Origin: Verrucomicrobiota bacterium
Lineage (GTDB): Bacteria; Verrucomicrobiota; Kiritimatiellia; Kiritimatiellales; Tichowtungiaceae
Reading direction: 5' to 3'
DNA length: 7,334 nucleotides
NCBI GenBank assembly: GCA_020853375.1
Contig: JADYZA010000127.1
Location: forward strand, 1 to 7,334
Shown here piece by piece: positions 6,991 through 7,334 of this stretch. The stretch's first letter is position 1. Every line of letters begins with the position of its first letter. Position numbers and translations under genes: made by a program. A model generated the notes under the pieces. That model was not told the DNA's origin and made no database searches. It worked only from the letters and a program-made list of their open reading frames with translations.

Positions 6991-7032
6991 GCGCAGGCTT
7001 GCCTGCGCTTTGTCCGGCGAAGCTTGCTTCGT
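6991..7032. repeat. Two tandem CUUG-capped hairpins after dnaJ
   Basis: GCGCAGG (6991-6997) and CCTGCGC (7002-7008) form a perfect 7-bp stem around CTTG. Nine bases later CGAAG (7018-7022) and CTTCG (7027-7031) form a 5-bp stem, also around CTTG, extendable by a G/U pair (7017/7032). G(CUUG)C is a known stable RNA tetraloop. Only a short TTTG follows the first hairpin and no T-run follows the second, so termination is possible but not typical. They may instead be copies of a dispersed intergenic palindrome. Confidence 0.65.
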
Positions 7033-7044
7033 CAAAAACATGCT

Positions 7045-7334
7045 ATGAGAATTAACTCCTTCACGCTGCCGGGAACGTTGGAAAGCAATCTCGTCGTGCT
7101 TTCGCCCGAAGAGTCGCACCACCTCGCACGAGTTTTGCGCGTCGAGGCCGGTCAGGAGCTTACACTTTTCGACGGACAGGGAACGCGCGCCGAAGGCGTC
7201 GTCGATACCGTCACAAAAAAAGAAGTCACCGTCCGGATCACCGCACGCGAAACCGTTCCGCCGCCCGCTGTGGAAATCACACTCATTCAAGCCGTCTGCA
7301 AACCCGACCGCTTTGAACTGATTCTGCAGAAAGC
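7045..7334 (+). CDS. rsmE: 16S rRNA m3U1498 methyltransferase RsmE, N-terminal part
   Basis: This is the start of the SPOUT-family enzyme that methylates N3 of U1498 in 16S rRNA using S-adenosylmethionine. Only 96 complete codons lie in the window; the catalytic knotted domain is beyond the right edge. What is visible is the N-terminal PUA-like RNA-binding domain: SPEESHHLARVLRVEAGQEL, then LTLFDGQGTRAEGVV, then the linker leading to VEITLIQAVCKPDRFELILQK, which is where RsmE proteins enter the SPOUT fold (the usual form is K-x-x-R-x-E-x-x-x-x-K). No Shine-Dalgarno sequence precedes the ATG. A tiny ORF ATG-CTA-TGA (7040-7048) overlaps the start codon. In Firmicutes rsmE follows dnaJ and prmA; here prmA is not between them. 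Confidence 0.88.
   Translation, partial: MRINSFTLPGTLESNLVVLSPEESHHLARVLRVEAGQELTLFDGQGTRAEGVVDTVTKKEVTVRITARETVPPPAVEITLIQAVCKPDRFELILQK

Noticed and set aside
1..7334. Exotic systems: CRISPR array, phage or IS element, toxin-antitoxin, retron, tRNA or riboswitch
   Set aside because: No direct-repeat array, transposase, integrase, attachment-site repeats, tRNA-like fold or known riboswitch motif was recognised; the window is almost fully covered by well-known genes.

Overview
The window holds eight protein-coding genes and no RNA genes, mobile elements or CRISPR arrays. It reads as a chromosomal housekeeping region of a moderately GC-rich bacterium. The sulfate-binding protein has a Sec-type signal peptide without a lipobox cysteine, which implies a periplasm and therefore a Gram-negative (diderm) cell. 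The phylum cannot be fixed from the sequence; a PVC-type lineage (Verrucomicrobiota/Kiritimatiellota) is only a low-confidence guess.

Layout. Positions 606 to 1 on the minus strand carry the first 202 codons of histidinol-phosphate aminotransferase (hisC), cut by the window edge. A 168-bp divergent intergenic region follows. From 775 on the plus strand come an Rrf2-family regulator (CysR/CymR-like) and a complete sulfate/thiosulfate ABC importer in the order sbp, cysT, cysW, cysA. The regulator and sbp share a 10-bp upstream sequence containing a perfect palindrome, AGTATACT, the best candidate operator for self-regulation and control of the transporter. After a 91-bp gap comes a chaperone pair, grpE and dnaJ, overlapping by one base. 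After a 65-bp gap with two tandem hairpins comes the start of rsmE (16S rRNA m3U1498 methyltransferase), cut by the right edge.

How the genes work together. Sbp captures sulfate in the periplasm, CysT and CysW form the channel, CysA hydrolyses ATP to drive uptake, and the Rrf2 protein probably senses sulfur or cysteine status. GrpE and DnaJ are the nucleotide-exchange factor and J-protein co-chaperone of DnaK; dnaK itself and hrcA are absent from the window. rsmE next to dnaJ echoes the dnaJ-prmA-rsmE order of Firmicutes heat-shock operons.

No undescribed multi-gene system is visible. The points worth a second look are small: a Tyr in place of the near-invariant PLP-binding Asp of HisC; an Ala in place of a sulfate-contacting Ser in Sbp; the shared palindrome; a hairpin between sbp and cysT; a hairpin covering the grpE ribosome binding site (possible RNA thermometer); and two adjacent CUUG-capped hairpins after dnaJ.
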